A stretch of 64,000 nucleotides of DNA from Marinobacter nitratireducens (GTDB taxonomy: Bacteria; Pseudomonadota; Gammaproteobacteria; Pseudomonadales; Oleiphilaceae): contig NZ_ANIE01000003.1 in the NCBI RefSeq assembly GCF_000708045.1, forward strand, positions 868,001 through 932,000, given 5' to 3'. A program made the position numbers and the translations under genes. Under the pieces are notes generated by a model. The model was not told where the DNA came from. It did no database searches and was given only the letters and a program-made list of their open reading frames with translations. Below, piece by piece: positions 63,700 to 64,000 of the stretch; the first letter of the stretch is position 1; the number at the start of each line of letters is the position of its first letter.

Positions 63700-64000
63700 A
63701 CCTGCCCCCCGAACCCATCCGGGAGCGCATCCACCCATTCATCCAGCGGCACCAGCGCTTCGTGACGCGTCATATCAACGTGGACGGGTGTAATCGACAC
63801 ATACCCCTCACGCACGGCATGGAAGTCGGTGCCTGGCCCGGCGTCGCCGCCCTCTCCTGCCGCACCGATCCAGTAACGTTCTTTGCCCCGGGGGCAGGTC
63901 ATGGGTACTGCGCCCTCAGCTCGCTCACGACGCCCAAGACGGGTAACCCTGAAGCCTTTCAATTCATCCCATGGCACATCCGGGACATTGACGTTCAGAA
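63696..64000 (-). CDS. surE: SurE 5'-nucleotidase (5' end beyond window)
   Basis: Only the C-terminal part, about 101 residues, is in the window; the gene starts past base 64000. Visible segments LNVNVPDV, ERYWIGAAGEG, TDFHAVREGYVSITPVHVDM and the ending match SurE, a metal-dependent survival nucleotidase/polyphosphatase. Its stop overlaps the pcm start (ATGA). Confidence 0.95.
   Translation of the reverse strand, partial: LNVNVPDVPWDELKGFRVTRLGRRERAEGAVPMTCPRGKERYWIGAAGEGGDAGPGTDFHAVREGYVSITPVHVDMTRHEALVPLDEWVDALPDGFGGQV

Overview
The window reads as chromosomal DNA of a marine gammaproteobacterium close to Marinobacter. This is an inference: gene order follows Pseudomonas in several blocks (MCP-ampE-ampD-DUF1631-nadC, alaS-lysC-csrA-tRNA-Ser-tRNA-Arg, hda-DUF2066-purM-purN-DUF3108, rsxABCDGE-nth, surE-pcm-nlpD-rpoS, lptF/lptG beside pepA-holC-valS), while the energy genes are those of a sodium-adapted marine cell. 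Coding density is very high. No stretch over 300 bases lacks a gene, and I see no insertion sequence, phage, CRISPR array or clear pseudogene. The first gene (imuB) and the last (surE) run off the window edges.

Layout. 1-4508: imuB-dnaE2 mutasome. 4539-4648: a compound palindromic element. 4724-8149: oadGAB sodium-pumping decarboxylase (minus). 8376-10390: dbpA and a YaiL-type DUF2058 gene. 10493-17136: nine-gene N-ATPase operon atpDCQRBEFAG, converging with a beta-CASP metallo-beta-lactamase gene. 18703-23518: two tRNA-Arg(ACG), tRNA-Ser(GCT), csrA, lysC, alaS. 23659-33081: RDD protein, lptFG, pepA-holC-valS, a ketopantoate-reductase-like gene and a cobalamin adenosyltransferase. 33109-40516: chemoreceptor, ampE, ampD, DUF1631, nadC, yqcC. 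40529-46653: ParA-like ATPase, hda, a CDP-alcohol phosphatidyltransferase, DUF2066, purM, purN, DUF3108. 46650-50522: avtA, yjaG (DUF416), dcd, a second copy of the compound palindromic element, mrp. 50713-58919: metG, rsxABCDGE, nth. 58999-64000: chalcone-isomerase-like protein, rpoS, nlpD, DUF368 (PopT-type), pcm, surE.

Two themes stand out. First, ion-coupled bioenergetics: OAD, an N-type rotary ATPase and Rnf/Rsx all lie within 58 kb. OAD is a sodium pump by family and Rnf often is; the N-ATPase c subunit carries the sodium-ligand signature plus a second carboxylate. Second, a pair of elements, each about 105-110 bases and lying just 3' of a gene, share a 54-base core (47 of 54 identical, same length) inside long arms whose sequences differ completely between copies yet remain self-complementary. 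That pattern argues for a selected folded structure and is the best candidate here for something undescribed.
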